Positions 42,593 to 52,964 of a stretch of DNA of 64,000 nucleotides are shown here, in pieces. Within the stretch, counting starts at the first letter, position 1; every line of letters begins with the position of its first letter. Origin of the DNA: Metellina segmentata (lineage: Eukaryota; Arthropoda; Arachnida; Araneae; Tetragnathidae); the NCBI GenBank assembly GCA_947359465.1, contig OX375875.1, positions 11,377,038 through 11,441,037 of the forward strand. Reading direction: 5' to 3'. The notes under the pieces are model-generated. The model was not told the origin of the DNA. It searched no databases and saw nothing but the letters and a program-made list of their open reading frames with translations. The translations under genes and the position numbers were made by a program.

Positions 42593-42770
42593 AGATTTTT
42601 TATTTGCGTAATATTTTTATTACTGCTTATATGCATTTTTTATTATAACACGACATCCTACGTATCTAGAGCAAGCTGTGCGTGTAATGTTTATTAACTG
42701 CTGTTTGAAATTGTTCAAGGTATATGCAATAAATATGAAGAAATTTTTTTTAGAAATTGTTCATTTCGAA

Positions 42771-42852
42771 GACTAGATGGCCGAGTGGTTAAGGCGATGG
42801 ACTGCTAATCCATTGGGCTCTGCCAGCGTGGGTACGAATCCCATCCTCGTCG
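42771..42852 (+). tRNA. tRNA-Ser-like (GCT), T4 variant
   Basis: G4T, G7A, C55A, T64A (T-loop). Confidence 0.6.
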
Positions 42853-43026
42853 ACTTTTTTTGTTTGCGTAATATTTTTTACAACTGTTTATATGTATTTT
42901 TTATTAAAACATCCTACGTATCTAGAGCAAGCTGTGCATTTTATGATTCTTAACTGCTGTTTGAAGTTGTTCAAGGTAAATACAATAAATATGAAGAAAA
43001 TTTTTTTAGAAATTATTCATTTCGGA

Positions 43027-43108
43027 GACGAGGTGGCCGAGTGGTTAAGGCTGTGGACTGCTAATCCATTGGGCTCTGCCCGCGTGGGTTCGAATCCCAT
43101 CCTCGTCG
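43027..43108 (+). tRNA. tRNA-Ser(GCT), G27 group
   Basis: G26T and A27G. Confidence 0.88.
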
Positions 43109-43285
43109 AATTTTTTTATTTGCGTAATATTTTTATTACTGTTTATAAGCATTTTTTATTAAAATCGACATCCTACGTATCTAGATTATGCTGTGCGTGT
43201 AATGTTTCTTAACTGCTGTTTGAAATTGTTCAAGGTATATGCAATAAATATGAAGAAAATTTTTTTAGGAATTAGTCATTTTGAA

Positions 43286-43367
43286 GATGAGGTGGCCGAG
43301 TGGTTAAGGCGATGGACTGCTAATCCTTTGGGCTCTGCCCGCGTGGGTTCGAATCCCATCCTCGTAG
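43286..43367 (+). tRNA. tRNA-Ser(GCT), P group
   Basis: C3T, A42T, C81A. Confidence 0.72.
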
Positions 43368-43545
43368 AGTTTTTTTATTTGCGTAATATTTTTTATTACT
43401 GTTTATAAGCATTTTTTATTAAAATCGACATCCTACGTATCTAGATTAGGCTGTGCGTGTAATGTTTCTTAACTGCTGTTTGAAATTGTTCAAGGTATAT
43501 GCAATAAATATGAAGTAAAATTTTTTAGAAATCATTCATTTCGAA

Positions 43546-43627
43546 GACGAGGTGACCGAGTGGTTAAGGCGATGGACTGCTAATCCATTGGGCTCTGCCC
43601 GCGTGGGTTCGAATCCCATCCTCGTCG
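43546..43627 (+). tRNA. tRNA-Ser(GCT), A10 group
   Basis: Only G10A; paralogue of 41730. Confidence 0.85.
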
Positions 43628-43806
43628 ACTTTTTTTGTTTGCGTAATATTTTTTATTACTGTTTATAAGCATTTTTTATTAAAACACGACATCCTACGTA
43701 TCTAGAGCAAGCTGTGCGTGTAATGTTTCTTAACTGCTGTTTGAAATTGTTCAAGGTATATGCAATAAATATGAAGAAATTTTTTTTAGAAATTGTTCAT
43801 TTCGAA

Positions 43807-43887
43807 GTCGAGGTGGCGAGTGGTTAAGGCGATGGACTGCTAATCCATTGGGCTCTGCCCGCGTGGGTTCGAATCCCATCCTCGTCG
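43807..43887 (+). tRNA. tRNA-Ser-like (GCT), delC group
   Basis: A2T and C loss; paralogue of 41991. Confidence 0.62.
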
Positions 43888-44065
43888 ACTTTTTTTGTTT
43901 GCGTAATATTTTTTATTACTGTTTATAAGAATTTTTTATTAAAACACGACATCCTACGTATCTAGAGCAAGCTGTGCGTGTAATGTTTCTTAACTGCTGA
44001 TTGAAATTGTACAAGGTATATGCAATAAATATGAAATTTTTTTTTTAGAAATTAGTCGTTTCGAA

Positions 44066-44147
44066 GATGAGGTGGCCGAGTGGTTAAGGCGATGGACTGA
44101 TAATCCATTGGGCTCCGCCCGCATGGGTTTGAATGCCATCCTCGTCG
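44066..44147 (+). tRNA. tRNA-Ser body, anticodon GAT, I group
   Basis: Standard I-group changes. Confidence 0.75.
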
Positions 44148-44326
44148 AGTTTTTTTATTTGCGTAATATTTTTTACAATTGTTTATATGCATTTTTTATT
44201 AAAACAAAACATCCTACGTATCTAGAGCAAGCTGTGCATATAATGATTCTTAACTGCTGTTTGAAGTTGTTCAAGGTAAATGCAATAAATATGAAGTAAA
44301 TTTTTTTAGAAATTAGTCATTTCGAA

Positions 44327-44409
44327 GACGAAGTGGCTGAGCGTTTAAGGCGATGGACTGCTAATCCATTGGGATCTGCCCCGCGTGAGTTCGAATCTCA
44401 TCCTCGTCG
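44327..44409 (+). tRNA. tRNA-Ser(GCT), W group with compensated T-stem
   Basis: Third copy of the 32898 type. Confidence 0.65.
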
Positions 44410-44587
44410 AGATTTTTTATTTGCGTAATATTTTTATTACTGCTTATATGCATTTTTTATTATAACACGACATCCTACGTATCTAGAGCAAGCTGTGCGT
44501 GTAATGTTTATTAACTGCTGTTTGAAATTGTTCAAGGTATATGCAATAAATATGAAGAAATTTTTTTTAGAAATTGTTCATTTCGAA

Positions 44588-44669
44588 GACTAGATGGCCG
44601 AGTGGTTAAGGCGATGGACTGCTAATCCATTGGGCTCTGCCAGCGTGGGTACGAATCCCATCCTCGTCG
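44588..44669 (+). tRNA. tRNA-Ser-like (GCT), T4 variant
   Basis: G4T, G7A, C55A, T64A; paralogue of 42771. Confidence 0.6.
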
Positions 44670-44843
44670 ACTTTTTTTGTTTGCGTAATATTTTTTACAA
44701 CTGTTTATATGTATTTTTTATTAAAACATCCTACGTATCTAGAGCAAGCTGTGCATTTTATGATTCTTAACTGCTGTTTGAAGTTGTTCAAGGTAAATAC
44801 AATAAATATGAAGAAAATTTTTTTAGAAATTATTCATTTCGGA

Positions 44844-44925
44844 GACGAGGTGGCCGAGTGGTTAAGGCTGTGGACTGCTAATCCATTGGGCTCTGCCCGC
44901 GTGGGTTCGAATCCCATCCTCGTCG
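44844..44925 (+). tRNA. tRNA-Ser(GCT), G27 group
   Basis: G26T, A27G; paralogue of 43027. Confidence 0.88.
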
Positions 44926-45102
44926 AATTTTTTTGTTTGCGTAATATTTTTATTACTGTTTATAAGCATTTTTTATTAAAATCGACATCCTACGTATCTA
45001 GATTAGGGTGTGCGTGTAATGTTTCTTAACTGCTGTTTGAAATTGTTCAAGGTATATGCAATAAATATGAAGAAAATTTTTTTAGGAATTAGTCATTTTG
45101 AA

Positions 45103-45183
45103 GATGAGGTGGCCGAGTGGTTAAGGCGATGGACTGCTAATCCTTTGGGCTCTGCCCGCGTGGTTCGAATCCCATCCTCGTCG
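45103..45183 (+). tRNA. tRNA-Ser-like (GCT), P group, T-stem deletion
   Basis: C3T, A42T and loss of one G of 60-62, shortening the T-stem and the B box. Confidence 0.6.
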
Positions 45184-45357
45184 AGTTTTTTTATTTGCGT
45201 AATATTTTTTATTACTGTTTATATGCATTTTTTATTAAAACATCCTACGTATCTAGAGGAAGCTGTGTATTTTATGATTCATAACTGCTGTTTGAAGTTG
45301 TTCAAGGTAAATACAATAAATATGAAGAAATTTTTTTTAGAAATTATTCATTTCGAA

Positions 45358-45439
45358 GACGAGGTGGCCGAGTGGTTAAGGCGGTGGACTGCTAATCCAT
45401 TGGGCTCTGCCCGCGTGGGTTCGAATCCCATCCTCGTCG
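45358..45439 (+). tRNA. tRNA-Ser(GCT), G27 group
   Basis: Only A27G. The next spacer has an extra ACAC (unit 266 bp). Confidence 0.92.
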
Positions 45440-45623
45440 AATTTTTTTGTTTGCGTAATATTTTTTATTACTGTTTATAAGGATTTTTTATTAAAATCGA
45501 CACACACATCCTACGTATCTAGATTAGGCTGTGCGTGTAATGTTTCTTAACTGCTGTTTGAAATTGTTCAAGGTATATGCAATAAATATGAAGAAAAATT
45601 TTTTAGAAATCATTCATTTTGAA

Positions 45624-45705
45624 GACGAGGTGACCGAGTGGTTAAGGCGATGGACTGCTAATCCATTGGGCTCTGCCCGCGTGGGTTCGAATCCCATCCT
45701 CGTCG
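45624..45705 (+). tRNA. tRNA-Ser(GCT), A10 group
   Basis: Only G10A. Confidence 0.85.
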
Positions 45706-45883
45706 AGTTTTTTTATTTGCGTAATATTTTTTACAACTGTTTATATGCATTTTTTATTAAAACAAAACATCCTACGTATCTAGAGCAAGCTGTGCGTGTA
45801 ATGTTTCTTAACTGCTGTTTGAAATTGTTCAAGGTATATGCAATAAATATGAAATTTTTTTTTTAGAAATTAGTCGTTTCGAA

Positions 45884-45965
45884 GATGAGGTGGCCGAGTG
45901 GTTAAGGCGATGGACTGATAATCCATTGGGCTCCGCCCGCATGGGTTTGAATGCCATCCTCGCCG
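45884..45965 (+). tRNA. tRNA-Ser body, anticodon GAT, I group
   Basis: I-group changes plus T80C (A2xC80). Confidence 0.72.
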
Positions 45966-46144
45966 AGTTTTTTTATTTGCGTAATATTTTTTACAACTGT
46001 TTATATGCATTTTTTATTAAAACAAAACATCCTACGTATCTAGAGCAAGCTGTGCATATAATGATTCTTAACTGCTGTTTGAAGTTGTTCAAGGTAAATG
46101 CAATAAATATGAAGTACATTTTTTTAGAAAATAGACATTTCGAA

Positions 46145-46227
46145 GACGAGGTGGCCGAGCGGTTAAGGCGATGGACTGCTAATCCATTGGGATCTACCCG
46201 CGTGGGTTCGAAATCCCATCCTCGTAG
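46145..46227 (+). tRNA. tRNA-Ser-like (GCT), X group
   Basis: Standard X-group changes. Confidence 0.6.
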
Positions 46228-46401
46228 CGTTTTTTTATTTGCGTAATATTCTTTATTACTGTTTATATGCATTTTTTATTAAAACATCGTACGTATCTAG
46301 AGCAAGCTGTGCATGTAATGATTCTTAACTGCTGTTTGAAGTTGTTCAAGGTAAATGCAATAAATATGAAGTACATTTTTTTAGAAATTAGTCATTTCGA
46401 A

Positions 46402-46484
46402 GACGAGGTGGCCGAGCGTTTAAGGCGATGGACTGCTAATCCATTGGGATCTGCCCCGCGTGGGTTCGAATCCCATCCTCGTCG
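46402..46484 (+). tRNA. tRNA-Ser(GCT), W group
   Basis: T16C, G18T, C48A, extra C. Confidence 0.68.
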
Positions 46485-46663
46485 ACTTTTTTTGTTTGCG
46501 TAATATTTTTTATTACTGTTTATAAGCATTTTTTATTAAAACACGACATCCTACGTATCTAGAGCAAGCTGTGCGTGTAATGTTTCTTAACTGCTGTTTG
46601 AAATTGTTCATGGTATATGCAATAAATATGAAGAAAATTTTTTAAGAAAATAACCATTTTGAA

Positions 46664-46745
46664 GATGAGGGGGCCGAGTGGTTAAGGCGATGGACTGATA
46701 ATCCATTGGTCTCTGCCCGCGTGGGTTCGAATCCCATCATCGTCG
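46664..46745 (+). tRNA. tRNA-Ser body, anticodon GAT, L group
   Basis: Standard L-group changes; B box perfect. Confidence 0.72.
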
Positions 46746-46919
46746 ATTTTTTTTATTTGCGTAATATTTTTTATTACTGTTTATATGCATTTTTTATTAA
46801 AACATCCTACGTATCTAGAGCAAGCTGTGCATGTAATGATTCTTAACTGCTGTTTGAAGTTGTTCAAGGTAAATGCAATAAATATCAAGTAAATTTTTTT
46901 AGAAATTACTCATTTCGAA

Positions 46920-47001
46920 GACGAGATGGCCGAGTGGTTAAGGCGATGGACAGCTAAACCATTGGGCTGTGCCCGCGTGGGTTCGAATCACATCCTCGTC
47001 G
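46920..47001 (+). tRNA. tRNA-Ser-like (GCT), M group, A33
   Basis: G7A, T33A, T39A, C50G, C71A. Confidence 0.55.
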
Positions 47002-47180
47002 AGTTGTTTTATTTGCGTAATATTTTTTATAACTGTTTACATGCATTTTTTATTAAAACAAAACATCCTACGTATCTAGAGCAAGCTGTGCATGTAATGA
47101 TTCTTAACTGCTGTTTGAAGTTGTTCAAGGTAAATGCAATAAATATGAAGTACATTTTTTTAGAAATTAGTCATTTCGAA

Positions 47181-47262
47181 GACGAGGTGGCCGAGCGGTT
47201 AGGCGATGGACTGCTAATCCATTGGGATCTACCCGCGTGGGTTCGAAATCCCATCCTCGTAG
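47181..47262 (+). tRNA. tRNA-Ser-like (GCT), X group, D-loop deletion
   Basis: X changes with one of A21/A22 lost. Confidence 0.52.
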
Positions 47263-47440
47263 CGTTTTTTTATTTGCGTAATATTTTTTTTACTGCTTAT
47301 ATGCATTTTTTATTATAACACGACATCCTACGTATCTAGAGCAAGCTGTGCATGTAATGTTTCATTACAACTGTTTGAAATTGTTCAAGGTAATTGCAAT
47401 AAATATGAAGAAATTTTTTTTAGAAATTATTCATTTCGAA

Positions 47441-47522
47441 GACGAGGTGGACGAGTGGTTAAGGCGATGGACTGCTAATCCATTGGGCTCTGCCCGCGTG
47501 GGTTCGAATCCCATCCTCGTCG
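47441..47522 (+). tRNA. tRNA-Ser(GCT), A11 variant
   Basis: Only C11A (D-stem mispair, A box). Confidence 0.8.
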
Positions 47523-47700
47523 AATTTCTTTGTTTGCGTAATGTTTTTTATTACTGTTTATAAGCATTTTTTATTAAAATCGACATCCTACGTATCTAGA
47601 TTATGCTGTGCGTGTAATGTTTCTTAACTGCTGTTTGAAATTGTTCAAGGTATATGCAATAAATATGAAGAAAATTTTTTAAGAAAATAACCATTTTGAA

Positions 47701-47782
47701 GATGAGGGGGCCGAGTGGTTAAGGCGATGGACTGATAATCCATTGGTCTCTGCCCGCGTGGGTTCGAATCCCATCATCGTCG
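47701..47782 (+). tRNA. tRNA-Ser body, anticodon GAT, L group
   Basis: Standard L-group changes. Confidence 0.72.
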
Positions 47783-47956
47783 ATTTTTTTTATTTGCGTA
47801 ATATTTTTTATTACTGTTTATATGCCTTTTTTATTAAAACATCCTACGTATCTAGAGCAAGCTGTGCATGTAATGATTCTTAACTGCTGTTTGAAGTTGT
47901 TCAAGGTAAATGCAATAAATATCAAGTAAATTTTTTTAGAAATTACTCATTTCGAA

Positions 47957-48038
47957 GACGAGATGGCCGAGTGGTTAAGGCGATGGACAGCTAAACCATT
48001 GGGCTGTGCCCGCGTGGGTTCGAATCACATCCTCGTCG
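47957..48038 (+). tRNA. tRNA-Ser-like (GCT), M group, A33
   Basis: G7A, T33A, T39A, C50G, C71A. Confidence 0.55.
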
Positions 48039-48217
48039 AGTTGTTTTATTTGCGTAATATTTTTTATAACTGTTTACATGCATTTTTTATTAAAACAAAA
48101 CATCCTACGTATCTAGAGCAAGCTGTGCATGTAATGATTCTTAACTGCTGTTTGAAGTTGTTCAAGGTAAATGCAATAAATATGAAGTACATTTTTTTAG
48201 AAATTAGTCATTTCGAA

Positions 48218-48299
48218 GACGAGGTGGCCGAGCGGTTAGGCGATGGACTGCTAATCCATTGGGATCTACCCGCGTGGGTTCGAAATCCCATCCTCATAG
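48218..48299 (+). tRNA. tRNA-Ser-like (GCT), X group, D-loop deletion
   Basis: As 47181 plus G79A. Confidence 0.5.
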
Positions 48300-48477
48300 C
48301 GTTTTTTTATTTGCGTAATATTTTTTTTACTGCTTATATGCATTTTTTATTATAACACGACATCCTACGTATCTAGAGCAAGCTGTGCATGTAATGTTTC
48401 ATTACAACTGTTTGAAATTGTTCAAGGTAATTGCAATAAATATGAAGAAATTTTTTTTAGAAATTATTCATTTCGAA

Positions 48478-48559
48478 GACGAGGTGGACGAGTGGTTAAG
48501 GCGATGGACTGCTAATCCATTGGGCTCTGCCCGCGTGGGTTCGAATCCCATCCTCGTCG
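48478..48559 (+). tRNA. tRNA-Ser(GCT), A11 variant
   Basis: Only C11A. Confidence 0.8.
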
Positions 48560-48737
48560 AATTTTTTTGTTTGCGTAATATTTTTTATTACTGTTTATAA
48601 GCATTTTTTATTAAAATCGACATCCTACGTATCTAGATTAGGCTGTGCGTGTAATGTTTCTTAACTGCTGTTTGAAATTGTTCAAGGTATATGCAATAAA
48701 TATGAAGAAAATTTTTTTAGGAATTAGTCTTTTTGAA

Positions 48738-48819
48738 GATGAGGTGGCCGAGTTGTTAAGGCGATGGACTGCTAATCCATTGGGCTCTGCTGTCGTGGGT
48801 TCGAATCCCATCCTCGTCG
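48738..48819 (+). tRNA. tRNA-Ser(GCT), GT group with T17
   Basis: C3T, G17T, C54T, C55G, G56T. Confidence 0.73.
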
Positions 48820-48993
48820 AGTTTTTTTTTTTGCGTAATATTTTTTATTACTGTTTATATGCATTTTTTATTAAAACATCCTACGTATCTAGAGCAAGCT
48901 GTGCATTTTATGATTATTAACTGCTGTTTGAAGTTGTTCAAGGTAAATACAATAAATATGAAGAAAATTTTTTTAGAAATTATTCATTTCGAA

Positions 48994-49075
48994 GACGAGG
49001 TGGCCGAGTGGTTAAGGCGGTGGACTGCTAATCCATTGGGCTCTGCCCGCGTGGGTTCGAATCCCATCCTCGTCG
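48994..49075 (+). tRNA. tRNA-Ser(GCT), G27 group
   Basis: Only A27G; split terminator TTTCTTT. Confidence 0.9.
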
Positions 49076-49253
49076 AATTTCTTTGTTTGCGTAATATTTT
49101 TTATTACTGTTTATAAGCATTTTTTATTAAAATCGACATCCTACGTATCTAGATTATGCTGTGCGTGTAATGTTTCTTAACTGCTGTTTGAAATTGTTCA
49201 AGGTATATGCAATAAATATGAAGAAAATTTTTTAAGAAAATAACCATTTTGAA

Positions 49254-49335
49254 GATGAGGGGGCCGAGTGGTTAAGGCGATGGACTGATAATCCATTGGT
49301 CTCTGCCCGCGTGGGTTCGAATCCCATCATCGTCG
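49254..49335 (+). tRNA. tRNA-Ser body, anticodon GAT, L group
   Basis: Standard L-group changes. Confidence 0.72.
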
Positions 49336-49509
49336 ATTTTTTTTATTTGCGTAATATTTTTTATTACTGTTTATATGCATTTTTTATTAAAACATCCTAC
49401 GTATCTAGAGCAAGCTGTGCATGTAATGATTCTTAACTGCTGTTTGAAGTTGTTCCAGGTAAATGCAATAAATATCAAGTAAATTTTTTTAGAAATTACT
49501 CATTTCGAA

Positions 49510-49591
49510 GACGAGATGGCCGAGTGGTTAAGGCGATGGACAGCTAAACCATTGGGCTGTGCCCGCGTGGGTCCGAATCACATCCTCGTTG
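49510..49591 (+). tRNA. tRNA-Ser-like (GCT), M group, A33
   Basis: G7A, T33A, T39A, C50G, T64C, C71A, C81T. Confidence 0.5.
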
Positions 49592-49770
49592 AGTTGTTTT
49601 ATTTGCGTAATATTTTTTATAACTGTTTACATGCATTTTTTATTAAAACAAAACATCCTACGTATCTAGAGCAAGCTGTGCATGTAATGATTCTTAACTG
49701 CTGTTTGAAGTTGTTCAAGGTAAATGCAATAAATATGAAGTACATTTTTTTAGAAATTAGTCATTTCGAA

Positions 49771-49852
49771 GACGAGGTGGCCGAGCGGTTAGGCGATGGA
49801 CTGCTAATCCATTGGGATCTACCAGCGTGGGTTCGAAATCCCATCCTCGTAG
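49771..49852 (+). tRNA. tRNA-Ser-like (GCT), X group, D-loop deletion
   Basis: As 47181 plus C55A. Confidence 0.5.
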
Positions 49853-50030
49853 CGTTTTTTTATTTGCGTAATATTTTTTTTACTGCTTATATGCATTTTT
49901 TATTATAACACGACATCCTACGTATCTAGAGCAAGCTGTGCATGTAATGTTTCATTACAACTGTTTGAAATTGTTCAAGGTAATTGCAATAAATATGAAG
50001 AAATTTTTTTTAGAAATTATTCATTTCGAA

Positions 50031-50112
50031 GACGAGGTGGACGAGTGGTTAAGGCGATGGACTGCTAATCCATTGGGCTCTGCCCGCGTGGGTTCGAATC
50101 CCATCCTCGTCG
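50031..50112 (+). tRNA. tRNA-Ser(GCT), A11 variant
   Basis: Only C11A. Confidence 0.8.
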
Positions 50113-50290
50113 AATTTTTTTGTTTGCGTAATATTTTTTATTACTGTTTATAAGCATTTTTTATTAAAATCGACATCCTACGTATCTAGATTAGGCTGTG
50201 CGTGTAATGTTTCTTAACTGCTGTTTGAAATTGTTCAAGGTATATGCAATAAATATGAAGAAAATTTTTTTAGGAATTAGTCTTTTTGAA

Positions 50291-50372
50291 GTTGAGGTGG
50301 CCGAGTTGTTAAGGCGATGGACTGCTAATCCATTGGGCTCTGCTGTCGTGGGTTCGAATCCCATCCTCGTCG
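50291..50372 (+). tRNA. tRNA-Ser(GCT), GT group with T17
   Basis: A2T, C3T, G17T, C54T, C55G, G56T. Confidence 0.68.
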
Positions 50373-50546
50373 AGGTTTTTTTTTTGCGTAATATTTTTTA
50401 TTACTGTTTATATGCATTTTTTATTAAAACATCCTACGTATCTAGAGCAAGCTGTGCATTTTATGATTCTGAACTGCTGTTTGAAGTTGTTCAAGGTAAA
50501 TACAATAAATATGAAGAAAATTTTTTTAGAAATTATTCATTTCGAA

Positions 50547-50628
50547 GACGAGGTGGCCGAGTGGTTAAGGCGGTGGACTGCTAATCCATTGGGCTCTGCC
50601 CGCGTGGGTTCGAATCCCATCCTCGTCG
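50547..50628 (+). tRNA. tRNA-Ser(GCT), G27 group
   Basis: Only A27G. Confidence 0.9.
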
Positions 50629-50806
50629 AATTTCTTTGTTTGCGTAATGTTTTTTATTACTGTTTATAAGCATTTTTTATTAAAATCGACATCCTACGTA
50701 TCTAGATTATGCTGTGCGTGTAATGTTTCTTAACTGCTGTTTGAAATTGTTCAAGGTATATGCAATAAATATGAAGAAAATGTTTTTAGGAATTAGTCAT
50801 TTTGAA

Positions 50807-50888
50807 TATGAGGTGGCCGAGTGGTTAAGGCGATGGACTGCTAATCCTTTGGGCTCTGCCCGCGTGGGTTCGAATCCCATCCTCGTCG
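50807..50888 (+). tRNA. tRNA-Ser(GCT), P group
   Basis: G1T (T1xC81), C3T, A42T. Confidence 0.72.
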
Positions 50889-51062
50889 AGTTTTTTTATT
50901 TGCGTAATATTTTTTATTACTGTTTATATGCATTTTTTATTAAAACATCCTACGTATCTAGAGGAAGCTGTGTATTTTATGATTCATAACTGCTGTTTGA
51001 AATTGTAGAAGGTAAATGCAATAAATATGAAGAACTTTTTTTTAGAAATTAGTTATTTCGAA

Positions 51063-51144
51063 GACGAGGTGGCCGAGTGGTTAAGGCGAAGGACTGATAA
51101 TCCATTGGGCACTGCCCGCGTGGGTTCGAATCACATTCTCGTCG
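51063..51144 (+). tRNA. tRNA-Ser body, anticodon GAT
   Basis: T28A, C35A, T49A, C71A, C75T. The T-loop is consensus, unlike the I and J groups. Confidence 0.68.
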
Positions 51145-51324
51145 ACTTTTTTTGTTTGCGTAATATTTTTTATTACTGTTTATAAGCATTTTTTATTAAA
51201 ACACGACATCCTACGTATCTAGAGCAAGCTGTGCGTGTAATATTTCTTACCTGCTGTTTGAAATTGTTCAAGGTATATGAAATAAATATGAAATAATTTT
51301 TTTTTAGAAATTGTTCATTTCGAA

Positions 51325-51406
51325 GGCGAGGTGGCCGAGTGGTTAAGGCGATGGACTGCTAATCCATTGGGCTCTGCCCGCGTGGGTTCGAATCACATCC
51401 TCGTCG
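51325..51406 (+). tRNA. tRNA-Ser(GCT), G2 variant
   Basis: A2G (G2·T80) and C71A. Confidence 0.8.
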
Positions 51407-51585
51407 AGTTTTTTTAATTGCTTAATATTTTTTATTACTGTTTATATGCATTTTTTATTATAACACGATATCTTACGTATCTAGAGCAAGCTGTGCATGT
51501 AATGTTTCTTTACTACTGTTTGAAATTGTTCAAGGTAAATGCAATAAATATGAATTTTTTTTTTTTAGAAATTAGAAGTTTCTAA

Positions 51586-51668
51586 GATGAGGTGGCCGAG
51601 TGGTTAAGGCGATGGACCTATAATGCATTGGGATCTACCCGCGTGGGTTCAAAATCCCATCCTTGTCG
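51586..51668 (+). tRNA. tRNA-Ser-like, anticodon TAT with C33, recombinant
   Basis: 5' part matches 53920 (C3T, loop CCTATAA, unusual upstream flank). From C40G onward it matches 54181 (C48A, G52A, G66A, extra A, C78T). Looks like a one-unit deletion junction inside the gene. Likely non-functional. Confidence 0.55.
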
Positions 51669-51845
51669 AGTTTTTTTATTTGCGTAATATTTTTTTTCTG
51701 CTTATATGCATTTTTTATTATAACACGACATCCTACGTATCTAGAGCAAGCTGTGCATGTAATGATTCTTTACTACTGTTTGAAATTGTTCAAGGTAAAT
51801 GCAATAAATATGAAGAAAATTATTTCAGAAATTATTCATTTCGAA

Positions 51846-51927
51846 GACGAGGTGGCCGAGTGGTTAAGGCGATGGACTGCTAATCCATTGGGCTCTGACC
51901 GCGTTTGTTCGAATCTCATCCTCGTCG
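51846..51927 (+). tRNA. tRNA-Ser(GCT), V-like
   Basis: C53A, G60T, G61T, C71T; T-stem damaged. Confidence 0.62.
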
Positions 51928-52106
51928 AGTGTTTTTGCTTGCGTAATATTTTTTATTACTGTTTATATGTATTTTTTATTAAAACACGACATCCTACGTA
52001 TCTAGAGCAAGCTGTGCATGTAATGTGTCTTAACTGCTGTTTCAAATTGTTCAAGGTAAATGCAATAAATATGAAGTAAATTTTTTTAGAAATTAGTCAT
52101 TTCGAA

Positions 52107-52188
52107 GACGAGGTGGCCGAGCGGTTAAGGCGATGGACTGCTAATCCATTGGGCTCTGCCCGCGTAGGTTCGTATCCCATCCTCGTCG
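52107..52188 (+). tRNA. tRNA-Ser(GCT)
   Basis: T16C, G60A, A67T. Confidence 0.75.
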
Positions 52189-52361
52189 AGTTTTTTTAAT
52201 TGCGTAATATTTTTATTACTGTTTATATGCATTTTTTATTAAAACATCCTACGTATCTTGAGCAAGCTGTGCATGTAATGATTCTTAACTGCTGTTTGAA
52301 GTTGTTCAAGGTAAGTGCAATAAATATGAGGTATATTTTTTTAGAAAATTGTCGTTTCGAA

Positions 52362-52443
52362 GACGAGGTGGCCGAGTGGTTAAGGCGATGGACTGCTAAT
52401 CCATTGGGCTCTGCCCGCGTGGGTTTGAATCCCATCCTCTACG
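52362..52443 (+). tRNA. tRNA-Ser(GCT), acceptor-damaged
   Basis: C65T; G79T and T80A unpair two acceptor positions. Confidence 0.65.
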
Positions 52444-52621
52444 AGTTTTTTTATTTGCGTAATATTTTTATTACAGTTTATATGTATTTTTTATTAAAAC
52501 ACGACATCCTACGTATGTAGAGCAAGCTGTGTACGCATTGTTTCTTAACTGCTGTTTGAAATTGTAGAAGGTAAATGCAATAAATATGAAGAACTTTTTT
52601 TTAGAAATTAGTCATTTCGAA

Positions 52622-52703
52622 GACGAGGTGGCCGAGTGGTTAAGGCGATGCACTGCTAATCCATTGGGCTCTGCCCGCGTGGGTTCGAATCACATTCTCG
52701 TCG
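52622..52703 (+). tRNA. tRNA-Ser(GCT)
   Basis: G30C, C71A, C75T. Confidence 0.7.
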
Positions 52704-52882
52704 ACTTTTTTTGTTTGCGTAATATTTTTTATTACTGTTTATAAGCATTTTTTATTAAAACACGACATCCTACGTATCTAGAGCAAGCTGTGCGTGTAAT
52801 GTTTCTTAACTGCTGTTTGGAATTGTTCAAGGTATATGAAATAAATATGAAATAAATTTGTTTAGAAATTGTTCATTTCGAA

Positions 52883-52964
52883 GACGAGGTGGTCACGTGG
52901 TTAACGAGATGGTCTGCTAATCCATTGGGCTCTGCCCGCGTGGGTTCGAATCCCATCCTCGTTG
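52883..52964 (+). tRNA. tRNA-Ser-like (GCT), probable pseudogene
   Basis: C11T, G13A, A14C, G23C, C25A, A31T, C81T: D-arm and A box lost, and the anticodon stem end is mispaired. T-arm intact. Confidence 0.5.

Larger units (their letters stand above)
41730..43367 (+). repeat. higher-order block 7 (copy A)
   Basis: Seven units (A10, delC-T2, I, compensated W, T4, G27-T26, P), 1816-1817 bp from 43546-45183. Confidence 0.93.
43546..45183 (+). repeat. higher-order block 7 (copy B)
   Basis: Partner of 41730-43367. Confidence 0.93.
46664..50628 (+). repeat. higher-order block 8, triplicated four-unit core
   Basis: Core L, M, X (D-loop deletion), A11 at 46664, 47701 and 49254 (steps 1037 and 1553 bp). 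The second and third cores are each followed by GT-T17 and G27 units. Confidence 0.93.
51063..52443 (+). repeat. higher-order block 9 (copy A)
   Basis: Six units offset 2334-2336 bp from 53399-54778. Its third unit (51586) fuses the 5' half of 53920 with the 3' half of 54181. Confidence 0.85.
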
